DNA from: Embleya scabrispora
GTDB taxonomy: Bacteria > Actinomycetota > Actinomycetes > Streptomycetales > Streptomycetaceae
Length of the DNA stretch: 64,000 bases
Direction: 5' to 3'
Assembly: GCF_002024165.1 (NCBI RefSeq)
Contig: NZ_MWQN01000001.1
Span: forward strand, 5,518,001 to 5,582,000
Shown in pieces: positions 50,759 through 60,045 of this stretch. Numbering within the stretch: the stretch's first letter is position 1; each line of letters starts with the position of its first letter. The notes beneath the pieces were generated by a model. The model was given only the letters and a program-made list of their open reading frames with translations. It made no database searches and was not told where the DNA came from. Both the position numbers and the translations under genes were made by a program.

Positions 50759-51409
50759 GTGACCACCGCCAAGCGCAGCCCCGACCGTCCGGATCGCCTC
50801 GTGCTGATCGGCGACACCGCGATCCGCCTGCTCGTCGAGCGCGGCATGCGCGGCCTGACCCATCGCGCCGTCGACGAGGCCGCCGGGCTGCCGGCCGGGT
50901 CCACCTCCTACTACGCGCGCACGCGCGTCGCGCTCCTGGAGGTGGCATTGGCCCGGATGACCGTCCTGGAGGCGGGGGAGTTCGCCCCCGCGCCGGCCGA
51001 CGGCGACCTGCCGCCCGCGCTGCCCGGCGACGTGGACGGTGTCGCCGACATGGCCGCCACGATCGTGAGCGAGGCGATCCGCGAGGGGCGCGCGCAGAAG
51101 ATCGCCCGCTACGAACTGGCCCTGGAGGCGACCCGGCGGCCCGAGTTGCGCGGGGTGTACGACAGCGCCGGGGTCGCGTTCCGGGAGGCGGCCGTCGCGA
51201 TGGTGGCCGCCCTCGGCTCGCCCGAACCCGCGCGGCACGGCCGATTCCTGGTCGCGTGGTGCGAGGGGGTGATGTTCGACGCGATCGCCGGCGCGGGCTG
51301 GGCCACGCCCCCCTCCCGCGCCGACATCCGCACCGGAATCGCCGAACTGCTGGCCGGGATGCTCGGCGATACCGCCCGACGGCCCCGCCCGAAAAGCCCC
51401 AACGAGTGA
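50759..51409 (+). CDS. TetR-family transcriptional regulator
   Basis: 216 residues from a GTG at 50759, about 10 bases after GCTAGGCT, so probably leaderless. The helix-turn-helix is GLTHRAVDEAAGLPAGSTSYY, the variant seen in TetR proteins that control flavin monooxygenases and transporters. It is expected to repress itself and the divergent FAD monooxygenase gene through the CTACA-N2-TGTAG sites. The ligand is unknown. Confidence 0.9.
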   Translation: MTTAKRSPDRPDRLVLIGDTAIRLLVERGMRGLTHRAVDEAAGLPAGSTSYYARTRVALLEVALARMTVLEAGEFAPAPADGDLPPALPGDVDGVADMAATIVSEAIREGRAQKIARYELALEATRRPELRGVYDSAGVAFREAAVAMVAALGSPEPARHGRFLVAWCEGVMFDAIAGAGWATPPSRADIRTGIAELLAGMLGDTARRPRPKSPNE

Positions 51410-51483
51410 CATGAACGACGCGTGCGATCGTTCCCGACCCCTTTGGTCAAAAGTCGTTTCATCCTGACTTAGTCTGTTCACTT

Positions 51484-53064
51484 GTGAGTCATGAGCACGT
51501 GCGCCAAAGGGGCGATAGGCACCGGCACCATCCGGCGGGGGAGTCGCACTACCTGCCGGAGTCCGATCTCCAGGACAAGGGGCTGAGCAGAAATTCCATC
51601 GGCCTGCTGGGAAGCGTGGTCGTCGCCATCTCCACGGTGGCGCCGGTGTACACGCTCACCGGCGCGCTCGGGCCCACGGTCAACCAGGTCGGCACCCACA
51701 TGCCGGCGATCTTCCTGGTCGGCTTCGTCCCGATGTTGCTCGTCGCCTTCGCGTACCGCGAACTCAGCAAGGCCGTTCCGGACGCCGGCACGTCCTTCAC
51801 CTGGACGGTCAAGGCGTTCGGCCCGCGCGTGGGCTGGATGTGCGGCTGGGGCCTGGTGATGGCCACCATCATCGTGCTGTCCAACCTCGCCGGAATCGGC
51901 ACGTCGTTCTTCTACCTCGCGCTCGGCGAGGCCTTCGACAGCGACCGGATCCGCGACCTGGACGACAACAAGCTCGTCCACGTGCCCACCTGTCTGGCCT
52001 TCATCGCCATCGCCACCGCGATCAGCTACCGCGGCATGACGGTGACCAAGCGGGTGCAATACGTGCTCGTCGCGCTCCAACTCGCGGTGCTCGCCCTGTT
52101 CGTCGCAATGGCCATCGGCAAGGCCGGCGCGGGCGACGTGCCCACCTCGATCCCGTTCTCGTTCGACTGGTTCAACCCGTTCGGCATCGACGGCTTCGGC
52201 GCGCTGACCGCCGGCCTGTCGTTGTCGATCTTCATGTACTGGGGCTGGGACACCGCGCTGAGCATCAACGAGGAGACCGCCGGCGGGCCCAGGGTTCCGG
52301 GCCGGGCCGCGATCATCTCGGTGTTGTGCATCGTGGTGGCCTACCTGATGACCGGCGTCGCCACGCTGATGTACGCGGGCACCGGGAGCACGGGCCTGGG
52401 CCTGAACAACGACGAGGACGACAACATCTTCGCGAAACTGGCCGATCCGGTGATGGGTTCGGGACTCGGCGTGCTGATGTTCGTCGCGGTGCTGGCCAGT
52501 TCGGTGGCCAGCCTCCAGACCACCTTCATCCCGGTCGCCCGCACACTGCTGTCGATGAGCACCTACCAGGCGGTGCCCAAGGTGTTCTCGCGGGTGCACC
52601 CCCGGTACAAGACGCCGGGGTTCGCCACCATCACCGCCGGCGTCGCGACCGGCGCGTTCTACACGGTCATGACGATCCTGTCGGAGAACGTGCTGACCGA
52701 CACGATCTACGCGCTCGGCCTGATGATCTGCTTCTACTACTCGCTGACCGCGTTCTCCTGCGTGTGGTACTTCCGCAAGGACCTCTCGCGCGGCGTCCGC
52801 GAGGCGATGGTCAAGGGCGTCATGCCGGCCCTGGGCGGGCTGATGCTGGGCGCGATCTTCGTCAAGACGCTGGTCGACGTGGCCGACCCGGGCTACGGCG
52901 ACGGCAACCGGGTCCTGGGGGTGGGCAGCGTGTTCATCATCGGCGTGGGCCTGCTGGTGCTGGGCGTGGTGCTGATGGAGATCCGCCGGATCGGGAGCCC
53001 GGCGTTCTTCCGGGGCGAGGTGCTCAAGCGGGACACGCCCGTTTTGGTACCGGACGAGGACTGA
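51484..53064 (+). CDS. APC-superfamily amino acid permease
   Basis: 526 residues with 12 or more predicted membrane helices. The N-terminal cytoplasmic stretch (about 1-35) is His/Arg-rich. The helix 1 motif VVVAISTVAPVYTLTGALGP and the later YWGWDTALSINEET are typical of APC/AGT-type transporters for amino acids or amines. TTAGTCT precedes the GTG at 51484 by about 10 bases, suggesting a leaderless message. The substrate is not deducible. Confidence 0.88.
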   Translation: MSHEHVRQRGDRHRHHPAGESHYLPESDLQDKGLSRNSIGLLGSVVVAISTVAPVYTLTGALGPTVNQVGTHMPAIFLVGFVPMLLVAFAYRELSKAVPDAGTSFTWTVKAFGPRVGWMCGWGLVMATIIVLSNLAGIGTSFFYLALGEAFDSDRIRDLDDNKLVHVPTCLAFIAIATAISYRGMTVTKRVQYVLVALQLAVLALFVAMAIGKAGAGDVPTSIPFSFDWFNPFGIDGFGALTAGLSLSIFMYWGWDTALSINEETAGGPRVPGRAAIISVLCIVVAYLMTGVATLMYAGTGSTGLGLNNDEDDNIFAKLADPVMGSGLGVLMFVAVLASSVASLQTTFIPVARTLLSMSTYQAVPKVFSRVHPRYKTPGFATITAGVATGAFYTVMTILSENVLTDTIYALGLMICFYYSLTAFSCVWYFRKDLSRGVREAMVKGVMPALGGLMLGAIFVKTLVDVADPGYGDGNRVLGVGSVFIIGVGLLVLGVVLMEIRRIGSPAFFRGEVLKRDTPVLVPDED

Positions 53065-53102
53065 GCACACGCGGCGCACCGAGCACGATAGGCCCGCCCG
53101 CC

Positions 53103-53133
53103 GCCGGCCGGGTCGCTGGGGGACCCGGCCGGC
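53103..53133. terminator. Bidirectional terminator hairpin
   Basis: GCCGGCCGGGTC (53103-53114) and GACCCGGCCGGC (53122-53133) form a perfect 12-base stem with a 7-base loop. It lies between the convergent permease and LURP-one-like genes. Confidence 0.75.
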
Positions 53134-53144
53134 AACGGAACGGT

Positions 53145-53744
53145 TCAGCGGTTCTGGATGGCGTCCATGGCCACCGCGACGCAGATCGCCAGTCGGCGGT
53201 CCATCGTCGGGTCGGGGAGCGACACCAGGTACTGGTCGCGCAGCTTCATCTGCCGCTCGACGGTCAGCACCGGCCGCCCGCCCTCGTCGACGAAGTCGAA
53301 GTGGTAGGTCGGAGCCGGCAACCAGGCCCCGACCACCGGTATGAAGCCCCACACACGGCGCAGGATCGCCCCGAAGAGGCTGCGCTCCTGCCCCGTCGCC
53401 CGGGGAGCGTCCGGGCGCTCCAGGTGCCACGTGGAACGCAGCAGCGACTTCTTGAAGTCCTTCGCGAACATGCCGAGGTTGCTGCCCTCGACACCGGTCA
53501 CGTCGTGCTGGGCCCGGATGTCGAGCATCTGGCGCGCCTTGAACCGGGCGAGTTCGGTGGTCTTGGTGTCGTCGGTGTAGAGGATCACCTCTTCCTTGAG
53601 CTTGCCGCGCTTTTGCTGCGCGAAGGCGATCACCGGTCCGTGCTTGCCGTCCGGGCCGACCAGGTGCACCACGTATTGGTTCACGATCGGGCGGAAGTTC
53701 TGCCGGATGATCAGTTGCGTTTCGTTCTGGAACGGCATGGTCAT
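53145..53744 (-). CDS. LURP-one/phospholipid scramblase-like protein
   Basis: 199 residues. The beginning, FQNETQLIIRQNFRPIVNQYVV, and the beta-rich pattern ending in ERQMKLRDQYLVSLPDPTMDRRLAICVAVAMDAI follow the tubby-like/scramblase fold in which one C-terminal helix sits inside a barrel. Actinobacterial members have no proven role. Both ATGs at 53744 and 53738 are possible starts. Upstream on the same strand lies a gene ending at 53824 whose relation is not clear. Confidence 0.75.
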   Translation of the reverse strand: MTMPFQNETQLIIRQNFRPIVNQYVVHLVGPDGKHGPVIAFAQQKRGKLKEEVILYTDDTKTTELARFKARQMLDIRAQHDVTGVEGSNLGMFAKDFKKSLLRSTWHLERPDAPRATGQERSLFGAILRRVWGFIPVVGAWLPAPTYHFDFVDEGGRPVLTVERQMKLRDQYLVSLPDPTMDRRLAICVAVAMDAIQNR

Positions 53745-53823
53745 GACGTGCGTGATCCCCCCAGGGATTCTTTTGGATTCGCAGGCACGGGGGCCTCGAG
53801 CGGCACAACCTACCGGTGTTCCG

Positions 53824-55371
53824 TCACGAACGCTCGTACTCCTCGACCAGCAGGCGTTTGTACAGCTTCCCCGTCGGCCGGCGCGGAAGGCTGGGACGGA
53901 AGTCGACGGAGCGCGGGCATTTGTAGTGGGCCAACCGGGCGCGGCAGTACGCGATCAGTTCCTCGGCCAACTCCGGTCCGGGCACGGCTCCTTCGGCCGG
54001 CTGGACGACCGCCTTGACCTGCTCGCCGAGGTCCGCGTCGGGCACGCCGAGCACCGCGACGTCGGCGATCGCGGGATGCAGGGCGAGCAGGTTCTCCACC
54101 TCCTGCGGGTAGATGTTCACCCCGCCGCTGATGATCAGGTGCGATTGACGATCCGTCAGGTACAGGAAGCCGTCCGCGTCCAGGTGTCCGATGTCGCCGA
54201 GGGTGGTCCAGCCCCGCCCACCGGGATCGCGGCCGGCCTCGGTCTTGGCCGGATCCTCGTGGTAGGTGAACTGCGGCCCGTCGGCGAAGTAGACCACGCC
54301 GTCCTCGCCCACCGGCAGTTCGCGGCCCTGCTCGTCGCACACGTGCAGGGTGCCCAGGATCGCCCGCCCCACCGTGCCGCGATGGGTCAGCCACTCCTCG
54401 GGCGTGCAGGCGACGTAGCCGTTGGCCTCGGTGCCCGCGTAGTACTCGTACAACACCGGCCCCCACCATTCCAGCATGCGTTCCTTGACCTCGGGCGGAC
54501 ACGGCGCCGACGCGTGCACCGCGTAGCGCAGCGACGACAGGTCGTGCCGATTGCGCACCTCGGCGGGCAGTTTGAGCATGCGCACGAACATGGTCGGCAC
54601 CCACTGACTGTGCGTCACCCGGTATCGCTCGATCGCCGCGAGCGCGGCCTCGGCGTCGAAGCGCTCCAGCACCACCACGGTGTGCCCGCCCCGCAGGAAC
54701 TGCATGCAATAGCGCAGCGGGGCCGCGTGGTACAGCGGCGCCGGGCACAGATACACGTCGCCGCCGGCGCCCGAGGTGTCCATCCCGTACAGCGCGCCGA
54801 GCATCCGATAGAGCGTCACGGCCGGTCCGCTGCCCAGCGGATGGTCCTCGCGGCGGGGCAGCACGCCCTTGGGCCGGCCGGTGGTGCCGGAGGAGTAGAG
54901 CATGTCGACGCCTTCGAGTTCGACGGCGATCGGCGTGCTCGGGTACGGCCGCACCGCCTCCTCGTACGCCTCGAACCCGGCTCTCGCGCCGTCGAGCATC
55001 AGCCGGCGCTCCACCCGGGGCGCCCGTTCCAGGACGGCGTCCGCGAGTTCGCCGACGGCGGCCGAGGAGACGAATACGCGGGCGCCGCAATTGTCGACCA
55101 CGTACGCGAGTTCGTCCGGGTGCAGGCGCACGCTCACCGGCGTGTAGATCAATCCGGAGCGCTGTGCGGCCCAGGTGATCGCGAGACAGAGGGGATGGTT
55201 CTCCAGGGCGATGGCCAGATGGTCCCCGGGACGCAGCCCGGCGTCGTACAGCAGGTGGGCGAAACGATTGCTTTCCGCGTCCAACTCGGCGTAGGTGACG
55301 ACCCGGCCGGAGCCGGCCAGGATCACGGCGGGGCGGTCGGGGTGCGCGGCGGCGATGACACCGGGATGCAT
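53824..55371 (-). CDS. Acyl-CoA synthetase (AMP-binding)
   Basis: 515 residues of the ANL family: P-loop LYSSGTTGRPKGV, YYAGTEANGY (A5), TLGDIGHLDADGFLYLTDR (A7/A8) and the catalytic Lys near PTGKLYKRLL (A10). It activates a carboxylic acid to its CoA ester. It lies several kilobases from the acyl-CoA carboxylase operon on the same strand and may feed that pathway, though a membrane esterase gene is between. The ATG at 55371 is used. Confidence 0.9.
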   Translation of the reverse strand: MHPGVIAAAHPDRPAVILAGSGRVVTYAELDAESNRFAHLLYDAGLRPGDHLAIALENHPLCLAITWAAQRSGLIYTPVSVRLHPDELAYVVDNCGARVFVSSAAVGELADAVLERAPRVERRLMLDGARAGFEAYEEAVRPYPSTPIAVELEGVDMLYSSGTTGRPKGVLPRREDHPLGSGPAVTLYRMLGALYGMDTSGAGGDVYLCPAPLYHAAPLRYCMQFLRGGHTVVVLERFDAEAALAAIERYRVTHSQWVPTMFVRMLKLPAEVRNRHDLSSLRYAVHASAPCPPEVKERMLEWWGPVLYEYYAGTEANGYVACTPEEWLTHRGTVGRAILGTLHVCDEQGRELPVGEDGVVYFADGPQFTYHEDPAKTEAGRDPGGRGWTTLGDIGHLDADGFLYLTDRQSHLIISGGVNIYPQEVENLLALHPAIADVAVLGVPDADLGEQVKAVVQPAEGAVPGPELAEELIAYCRARLAHYKCPRSVDFRPSLPRRPTGKLYKRLLVEEYERS

Positions 55372-55590
55372 GGGCGATCCTCGTCTCGGTGCGGCGGTCC
55401 ACCGCCCGGGCGGGCGACGGGCTGCTGAGCTTCCGTTCGGATGGCGCCGCAGAAGTCTCGCACCGTACGCAGCCGCGTTGAAGGACCGACGGCCACCGCG
55501 TGCTCACGCGGCGCGGTCACCGCGAAGACGCGTGCCGGGTTTGCCGGCGCGGCCGGCTCCGGCCGCGGTGTGACGGTCGCCCGCCCGCGC

Positions 55591-56871
55591 TCAGTGCAGC
55601 GGGCGTCCGCCCGTGAAGGCCGGTCCGCGTACCTCGCCCTGCTGCGCGGTGGCCGCCGCGAGTTCGCGCCCCAGCCACTCGAACGCCGCCGGCAGCCCCC
55701 TGGCCCAGGTGCCGAAGTTGTGCCCGCCGGACGATTCGATCTGTACCTTCACCGTGTCCGTGGGTCGGAACCTGCGGGCGAACTCCCGTGCCTCGCGCAC
55801 CGTCTTGCCCTCGCCCTTGGCCGCGAACAGATACATCCGCACCGGCGCCCGCCGCGGGTTCTCGATGGTGTAGTGCGGGCTGTTGGCTCGGCGCAGTCCG
55901 TCGTCGCCCTTGTACAGATCGCCCGTGGTGATGTCGGTGATCGCCTTGAAGTAGCCGGACAGACTGGCGGCCGCGGCGTAGCGGTCGGGGTGGCGCAGGG
56001 CCAGGTTCGCCGAGCAGAAGCCGCCGGTCGAGTAGCCGAGCAGCCCCCAGCCGGCCGGCGCGGGCGCGGTGCGGAAGTTGGCCGCTATCGCGTCGGGCAC
56101 GTCCTGGCCGAGGTAGGTGTCGGCGCGGGCGCCGCCGGGGGCGTCCACGCACTCGCTGTCCCGGCCCTCGATCGGGTTCTGCGCCGCGATCACCACGATC
56201 GCCGGCGGCATCCGCCCCGACTCCATCAGGCCGGCCAGCATCTGGTGCACCTTCATCCGGCGCAGCCAGGTGTCCGGGGTGCCGGGGAAGCCCGAGGTCA
56301 GCTGGATCACCGGGAAGCGGGTCCGGGCGTTGTCCGGGGTGAAGTAGGCGGCCGGCAGATAGACGAAGGTGTCCAGTTTGTAGCCGGTGCGCGGGCCCTG
56401 GATGCTGGTGTTGACCAGCACGCCGTGCCTGGGGTCGGCGCCGCGCCTCGGGGGGTGCGGGGTGCGCGGCCGGTCGGTCAGCGGGGGTTTGGTGACCATG
56501 AACGGCAGGCCCTTGCCGTCGTCGTCGGAGAACGGCACGGCCGGCTTGGGATCGAGGTGCTTGACCTTCACCGTGGACACCGACACGTCCGGTACGGACG
56601 GTCCGTCGGCGATGTGCATCAGGTCCGACAGGGTCGAGTAGAAGTACATCTGCGCGTTGACCGCGGCCAGGATGGTGAAGGTCACCATGAGCTGGGTGAA
56701 CAACAGCGTGCAGATCCGGCGGGTGCGCTGCAGCGTCGGACGGTTCCAGAACCAGACGGTGGCGAAGGCGGTGCCGGCGGTGGCCACCGCCATGCCTATG
56801 ACGAACCACATGCTCGTGATGTCCACGTCCCAGAAGGGCCGTCCCGCCAGCTCTTGATCCAACGCTCCCAC
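55591..56871 (-). CDS. Membrane-anchored alpha/beta hydrolase (esterase D/mycolyltransferase-like)
   Basis: 426 residues from a GTG at 56871 with GAAGAAGG upstream; the open frame extends further without support. Two membrane helices (about 21-42 and 52-75) precede an extracytoplasmic esterase domain with TFVYLPAAYF, QLTSGFPGTPDTW, the nucleophile in LLGYSTGGFCSANLA and the His in SSGGHNFGTW. This arrangement resembles actinobacterial putative esterases related to antigen 85-type proteins. The substrate is unknown. Confidence 0.82.
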   Translation of the reverse strand: MGALDQELAGRPFWDVDITSMWFVIGMAVATAGTAFATVWFWNRPTLQRTRRICTLLFTQLMVTFTILAAVNAQMYFYSTLSDLMHIADGPSVPDVSVSTVKVKHLDPKPAVPFSDDDGKGLPFMVTKPPLTDRPRTPHPPRRGADPRHGVLVNTSIQGPRTGYKLDTFVYLPAAYFTPDNARTRFPVIQLTSGFPGTPDTWLRRMKVHQMLAGLMESGRMPPAIVVIAAQNPIEGRDSECVDAPGGARADTYLGQDVPDAIAANFRTAPAPAGWGLLGYSTGGFCSANLALRHPDRYAAAASLSGYFKAITDITTGDLYKGDDGLRRANSPHYTIENPRRAPVRMYLFAAKGEGKTVREAREFARRFRPTDTVKVQIESSGGHNFGTWARGLPAAFEWLGRELAAATAQQGEVRGPAFTGGRPLH

Positions 56872-57060
56872 TGCCTTCTTCGCCGAGCCCGACCGATGGC
56901 GCCGGTCCCGGACGACGCCCCGCACGGTCGCGCCGGGAGCGGTGCAGCCTCTGTCTATTTTGTGCCCGACGGATTGCCGGCGCGTCGATCCGGAGTCCCG
57001 TACCCAGTCATTCACAAGTCGCACGCAAGTGCGCCGGCTCCTCCGGCCGCCGATCGGCGA

Positions 57061-58263
57061 TCAGTACGAACGTGGCAATCCCAGTGTGTGCCGCGCCACA
57101 TGGTTGAGGATCATCTCCCGGCTCACCGGCGCGATCCGCAACGTACGGGCCATCGCCCACAGGGGGATCAGCCCGTAGTCGCGGCTCATCCCGTTGCCGC
57201 CGTGGGTCTGGATCGCCGCGTCGACGGCGTGTACGGCCGCCTCGGCGGCGGCGTACTTGGCCATGTTGGCGGCCTCCCCGGCGGCCTTGACCCGCGCCTC
57301 GCCCGCGTCGTGCAGCCGGGCCGCGCGGTAGGTCATCAGCGCGGCCAGTTCGACCTCGATGGCGGCTTGGGCGAGCGGGTGGGCGATCGCCTGGTGGGTG
57401 CCGATCGGGCGATCCCATACCTGGCGGGTCCGGGCGTAGTCGGCCGCGCGGGCGAGGGCGTACCGCGCGATGCCCACGCCCAGTGCCGCCCCGGTCACCC
57501 GCTCGGGGTTGAGGCCGTGGAAGACCTGGCGCAGGCCGTCGCCCTCGGTGCCGATCAGCCGGTCGGCGGACAGCGGTACGTCATCGAAGAAGACGGTGAA
57601 CTGGCGTTCCGGAGCCGCGCCTTCGATGGCCAGCGGGGTCGCGGTCAGCCTCGGGTGTGCGGTGTCGACCAGGAACAGCGAGAGCCGGCCGTGCCCGGAG
57701 TCGGGGTCGGTGCCGGTCCGGGCCACCACGAGCACCGCGTCGGCCTCGTCGACTCCGGAGATGAACTGCTTGGTGCCGTTCAGCAACCAACCGTCGCCGT
57801 CCCGGCGGGCCGTGGTGGCCAGCCGATGGGTGTTGGAACCGGCCTCCGGCTCGGTGATCGCGAACACGATCTTGCGGGTGCCGGCTGCCAGGCCCGGCAA
57901 CCACGCGGCCCGTTGCCCGGCGGTGCCGAAGCGGGTCAGCACCTCGCCGGCGATCGCCCCGGACACCAGGAGCAGCAGCAGCGGGCAGCCGTGCGCGGCG
58001 ACCTCCTCGCAGACGATGGTCAGCTCGACCAGGCCGCCACCGCCGCCGCCGTACTCCTCGGGCAGGTTGACGCCGATGTAGCCGTGCCGGCCCAGTTCCC
58101 GCCACAGCTCGGTGGTGGGGCGGCGCTCGCGGCTGTGTTCGGCGAAGTAGCCGGGGCCGAATCCGTCGGTGATCGCACCCACGGCGGCGCGCAGGGCCCG
58201 GTGCTCGTCGCTTTCGTCGATGCTCGGGTCGAAGCCCGGGTCGCGGGTTTCGTGGAAGCGCAT
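57061..58263 (-). CDS. Acyl-CoA dehydrogenase
   Basis: 400 residues with family motifs FAITEPEAGSNTHRL, WLLNGTKQFISG and the C-terminal QTHGGNGMSRDYGL, which resembles citronellyl- and isovaleryl-CoA dehydrogenases. FAD-dependent, it would make the alpha-beta double bond that the carboxylase subunits encoded upstream require. Last gene of the minus-strand operon 63759 to 57061; three bases separate it from the AtuA-like gene. Confidence 0.9.
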   Translation of the reverse strand: MRFHETRDPGFDPSIDESDEHRALRAAVGAITDGFGPGYFAEHSRERRPTTELWRELGRHGYIGVNLPEEYGGGGGGLVELTIVCEEVAAHGCPLLLLLVSGAIAGEVLTRFGTAGQRAAWLPGLAAGTRKIVFAITEPEAGSNTHRLATTARRDGDGWLLNGTKQFISGVDEADAVLVVARTGTDPDSGHGRLSLFLVDTAHPRLTATPLAIEGAAPERQFTVFFDDVPLSADRLIGTEGDGLRQVFHGLNPERVTGAALGVGIARYALARAADYARTRQVWDRPIGTHQAIAHPLAQAAIEVELAALMTYRAARLHDAGEARVKAAGEAANMAKYAAAEAAVHAVDAAIQTHGGNGMSRDYGLIPLWAMARTLRIAPVSREMILNHVARHTLGLPRSY

Positions 58264-58266
58264 GGG

Positions 58267-60045
58267 TCACCCGTCCAGCAGCGTCGTGGGGATGTCGGTG
58301 TGCCGGGACCGCACGTATTCGCCCAGGCCCTTGGCCTGCGGATCGGGGCGGGTCGAGGAGCCGACGCCCTCGCCGAGCAGGCCGGTGATCACGAAGTTCA
58401 CCGCGCGCAGGTTGTCGAACACGTGGCGTTCGATCGGCAGGTCGGCCGCCTCCGGCAGCAGCTCGCGCAGCCGATCGACGGTCAGGTGTACGCGCAGCCA
58501 GCGATACGAGGCGTCGTCGCGGGTCCACAGGCCGAGGTTGGCGTCGCCGCCCTTGTCGCCGGAGCGGGCGCCGCAGACCAGGCCGAGCGGGACTCGGCGA
58601 GTGGGGGCCGGCGGGTGGGTGGGCCGGCCGGGCGGGTCGGGGCGTGGGGAAGGGAGGGGGTCGCGGACAGCCTTCGGCAGCGCGGCGGTGATCTCCGGCG
58701 GCGGGATCGGGCGGGTGGTGCCGTCGGGGAGCACCACGGTGTGCGCGACCTCGCCCGCCGGGATCGACGCGGCGCGGAAGACGGCGTAGGCGGTCTCGGC
58801 CGTGGGCGGGGTGGTGGTGTGGAAGCCGGGGTAGCCGGCCAGGGCGAGTTCGACGACCGCGCCGGAGAAGGCCCGGCCGACCCTGGCCGGGTCCGGGTCT
58901 TTGACGGTGATCCGCAGGTGCGCGCCGGCCTGCTCGCTGGTCGGCGCGTCGGGGCGGTCGTAGCGGATCAGCCGCACGTCCACCTCGGCGAAGCGGTCCC
59001 GGCCGCCGAGCGCGTCGAACAGCATGTGCTCGGCGTGCGCGGCCTTCGCCTCGATGTCCAGGCCGGTGAGCACCATCGTCATGGTGTTGCGGTAGCCGCC
59101 GAGTTCGTTGACCCCGACCTTGAGCGTGGGCGGCGGCGGCAGGCCGCGCACGCCCCGGATCCGGACCCGGTCGGGGCCGGCCGGACCGATCCGGATGGTG
59201 TCGAAGCAGGCCACCGCGTCCGGGTTGGCGTAGGCGGGTCCGCCGATCTCGTACAGCAGTTGGGCGGTGACCGTGCCGATCGAGACGGTGCCGCCGGTGC
59301 CGCGGTGTTTGGTGATCACCGACGAGCCGTCGGCGGCCACCTCGGCGATCGGGAAGCCGGGGCGGCGGGGGTCGAGGGCGAAGTCGGCCGTGCGGCCCAC
59401 GCGTTGCCGTCGCGGTGGTTCGCCGAGGAAGGGGTAGTTGCCGCCGGTGGCCTGCGGGCCGCACTCGATCACGTGGCCCGCGACGATCGCGCCGGCGATG
59501 CGGTCGTGGTCGGTGCGCCGCCAGCCGTGCCACCACGCGGCGGGGCCGACCACCAAGGACGCGTCGGTCACGCGCGGACAGACCACGATGTCGGCGCCCT
59601 CGGCCAGCGCCTCGGCGATGCCCCAGCCGCCGAGGTAGGCGTTGGCCGTCACGGTGCGCGGGCCGGCGCCGATCCGGTCGAGTACGTCGTCGCCGGTGAT
59701 GTACGCGATCCTCGGCGCCAGGCCCAGGCGTTGCGCGCTCGCGTGCAGCCGCTCGGCCAGGCCGGCGGGATTGAGGCCGCCCGCGTTGGAGACCACCCGG
59801 ATGCCCCGGTCCAGGCACGTGCCCATGACCTGTTCCAGTTGGGTCACGAAGGTGCGCGCGTAGCCGGCGCTCGGGTCCTTGGCCCGGGCCTTCCACAGGA
59901 TGGACATGGTCAGTTCGGCCAGGTAGTCGCCGGTGAGCACGTCGATCGGGCCGCCCTCGACCATCTCGTGGGCGGCGGCGAGCCGATCGCCGTAGAAGCC
60001 GGAGCAGTTGGCGATCCGGATCGGGCGGCTGTCGGTCCGGCTCAT
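58267..60045 (-). CDS. AtuA-like protein of acyclic terpene utilisation (DUF1446)
   Basis: 592 residues. The N-terminal about 450 residues match the AtuA/DUF1446 family (IRIANCSGFYGDR, GDYLAELTMSILWKA, VVSNAGGLNPAGL, VVCPRVTDASLV). The C-terminal about 110 residues (LVCGARSGDKGGDANLGLW, then FVITGLLGEG) are the AtuA-like C-terminal domain, encoded separately in some bacteria. In Pseudomonas atuA is needed for citronellol/geraniol growth; its activity is uncertain. ATGA overlap with the carboxylase alpha gene (60042-60045). Confidence 0.88.
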   Translation of the reverse strand: MSRTDSRPIRIANCSGFYGDRLAAAHEMVEGGPIDVLTGDYLAELTMSILWKARAKDPSAGYARTFVTQLEQVMGTCLDRGIRVVSNAGGLNPAGLAERLHASAQRLGLAPRIAYITGDDVLDRIGAGPRTVTANAYLGGWGIAEALAEGADIVVCPRVTDASLVVGPAAWWHGWRRTDHDRIAGAIVAGHVIECGPQATGGNYPFLGEPPRRQRVGRTADFALDPRRPGFPIAEVAADGSSVITKHRGTGGTVSIGTVTAQLLYEIGGPAYANPDAVACFDTIRIGPAGPDRVRIRGVRGLPPPPTLKVGVNELGGYRNTMTMVLTGLDIEAKAAHAEHMLFDALGGRDRFAEVDVRLIRYDRPDAPTSEQAGAHLRITVKDPDPARVGRAFSGAVVELALAGYPGFHTTTPPTAETAYAVFRAASIPAGEVAHTVVLPDGTTRPIPPPEITAALPKAVRDPLPSPRPDPPGRPTHPPAPTRRVPLGLVCGARSGDKGGDANLGLWTRDDASYRWLRVHLTVDRLRELLPEAADLPIERHVFDNLRAVNFVITGLLGEGVGSSTRPDPQAKGLGEYVRSRHTDIPTTLLDG